Shown here piece by piece: positions 6,755-7,347 of a stretch of DNA of 7,347 nt. The stretch covers positions 1-7,347 of the forward strand of contig CANEXR010000142.1 of the NCBI GenBank assembly GCA_947443815.1. The letters run 5' to 3'. Under the pieces are notes generated by a model. The model had not been told where the DNA came from, did no database searches, and was given only the letters and a program-made list of their open reading frames with translations. The first letter of the stretch is position 1, and each line of letters begins with the position of its first letter. This DNA comes from Flavobacteriaceae bacterium (GTDB taxonomy: Bacteria > Bacteroidota > Bacteroidia > Flavobacteriales > Flavobacteriaceae). A program made the position numbers and the translations under genes.

Positions 6755-6768
6755 CTAAACTATATTTA
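6738..6768 (+). promoter_or_regulatory. Promoter of the cysteine synthase gene (TTTG-N19-TATATTTA)
   Basis: The -33 TTTG (6738-6741) is separated by exactly 19 bp from TATATTTA (6761-6768), which matches the Bacteroidetes -7 consensus TAnnTTTG except for the last base. Transcription would begin near 6773-6776, giving a leader of roughly 15 nt. It is the best complete promoter in the window. Confidence 0.6.
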
Positions 6769-6789
6769 CCTACAATAAAAAAAATCACC

Positions 6790-7347
6790 ATGCTACACAA
6801 CAATATATTAGAAACCATTGGTAATACACCACATGTAAAAATCAATCGATTATTTGGTTCCAAATCTAATGTCTGGATGAAATTAGAGCGAACCAACCCA
6901 GGAGCGAGTATCAAAGACCGAATCGCATTGGCTATGATTGAAGATGCTGAACAAAAAGGGTTGCTACAAAAAAATAGCACCATCATTGAAGCTACTTCAG
7001 GCAATACAGGAATAGGCTTAGCAATGGTTGCCGCAGTAAAAGGCTATCGCTTACTATTGGTAATGCCTGAGTCAATGTCCGTAGAAAGACGTCGATTAAT
7101 GAGCATTTATGGTGCCGAATTTGTCCTAACGCCTCGTGAAAAAGGAATGAAAGGAGCCCTAGAAAAAGCACAGGAATTACAAACAGAAATCCCTAATGCT
7201 TGGTCTCCATTGCAATTTGAAAATCCAGCCAATATCCAAGTTCATAAAAACACTACTGCTCAAGAAATCATTAACGCATTTCCTGATGGCCTAGATTATT
7301 TAATCACAGGCGTAGGAACGGGAGGACACATTACTGGTTGTGCCGAA
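6790..7347 (+). CDS. cysK: Cysteine synthase (O-acetylserine sulfhydrylase), 3'-truncated
   Basis: This fold-type II PLP enzyme makes cysteine from O-acetylserine and sulfide in the cytosol. The window holds 186 codons of a family that usually has about 300-330, so the C-terminal part is cut off by the right edge. Visible motifs: the N-terminal ETIGNTP (8-14); the PLP lysine in NPGASIKDR (K42); the substrate-binding loop TSGNTG (69-74); the QFENPAN segment (142-148) typical of sulfhydrylases; and the phosphate-binding GTGGHITG (176-183). Cystathionine beta-synthase shares these motifs, but no N-terminal haem domain is present and the start is that of CysK/CysM. CysK versus CysM cannot be settled from this fragment. 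The ATG at 6790 follows an A-rich leader without a Shine-Dalgarno sequence. A good promoter and two dyads lie directly upstream, which suggests independent, possibly sulfur-responsive, control. Confidence 0.92.
   Translation, partial: MLHNNILETIGNTPHVKINRLFGSKSNVWMKLERTNPGASIKDRIALAMIEDAEQKGLLQKNSTIIEATSGNTGIGLAMVAAVKGYRLLLVMPESMSVERRRLMSIYGAEFVLTPREKGMKGALEKAQELQTEIPNAWSPLQFENPANIQVHKNTTAQEIINAFPDGLDYLITGVGTGGHITGCAE

Noticed and set aside
6723..7004. 93-codon open frame on the - strand across the cysteine synthase start
   Set aside because: It is antisense to the conserved PLP-lysine and TSGNTG regions and covers the promoter; it is best explained as a shadow frame.

Overview
The window is AT-rich and looks like a chromosomal segment from a member of the Flavobacteriaceae, probably Flavobacterium or a close relative. 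The reasons are the TAnnTTTG-type promoter boxes, A-rich leaders without Shine-Dalgarno sequences, the protein flavour (for example a signal peptide ending in SFSQ), and an intergenic element that resembles a repeat or structured RNA I associate with flavobacteria. It reads as ordinary core genome. I see no insertion sequence, prophage, CRISPR array, tRNA or rRNA, and no clearly foreign gene.

Layout from left to right: (1) the 3' end of a HisKA_3-type sensor histidine kinase, + strand, cut by the left edge. (2) A small YfcE/MJ0936-type metallophosphoesterase on the - strand; its stop codon abuts the kinase stop with no base between them. (3) A divergent intergenic region with copies of an ACTTTGTA(C/T)CTT motif facing both ways, followed by truA (tRNA pseudouridine synthase), which starts at TTG. 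(4) A structured element of about 80 bp that begins on the truA stop codon and ends 26 bp before a type I ABC exporter, which is probably co-transcribed with truA. (5) A 230-bp gap, then a complete dihydrolipoyl dehydrogenase gene followed by a strong intrinsic terminator. (6) A monocistronic gene for an exported, all-helical protein of unknown function. (7) A promoter with two dyad symmetries, then the first 186 codons of a cysteine synthase that runs off the right edge.

The genes do not form one pathway. They cover signalling, RNA modification, export, central carbon metabolism (the E3 subunit of 2-oxoacid dehydrogenases) and cysteine biosynthesis, mostly as separate units divided by terminators and promoters. 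The points most worth a second look are the truA/ABC intergenic element, the mirrored promoter motifs between the phosphoesterase and truA, the dyads at the cysteine synthase promoter, and the uncharacterised cysteine-rich exported protein. I found no convincing evidence of a new multi-gene system.
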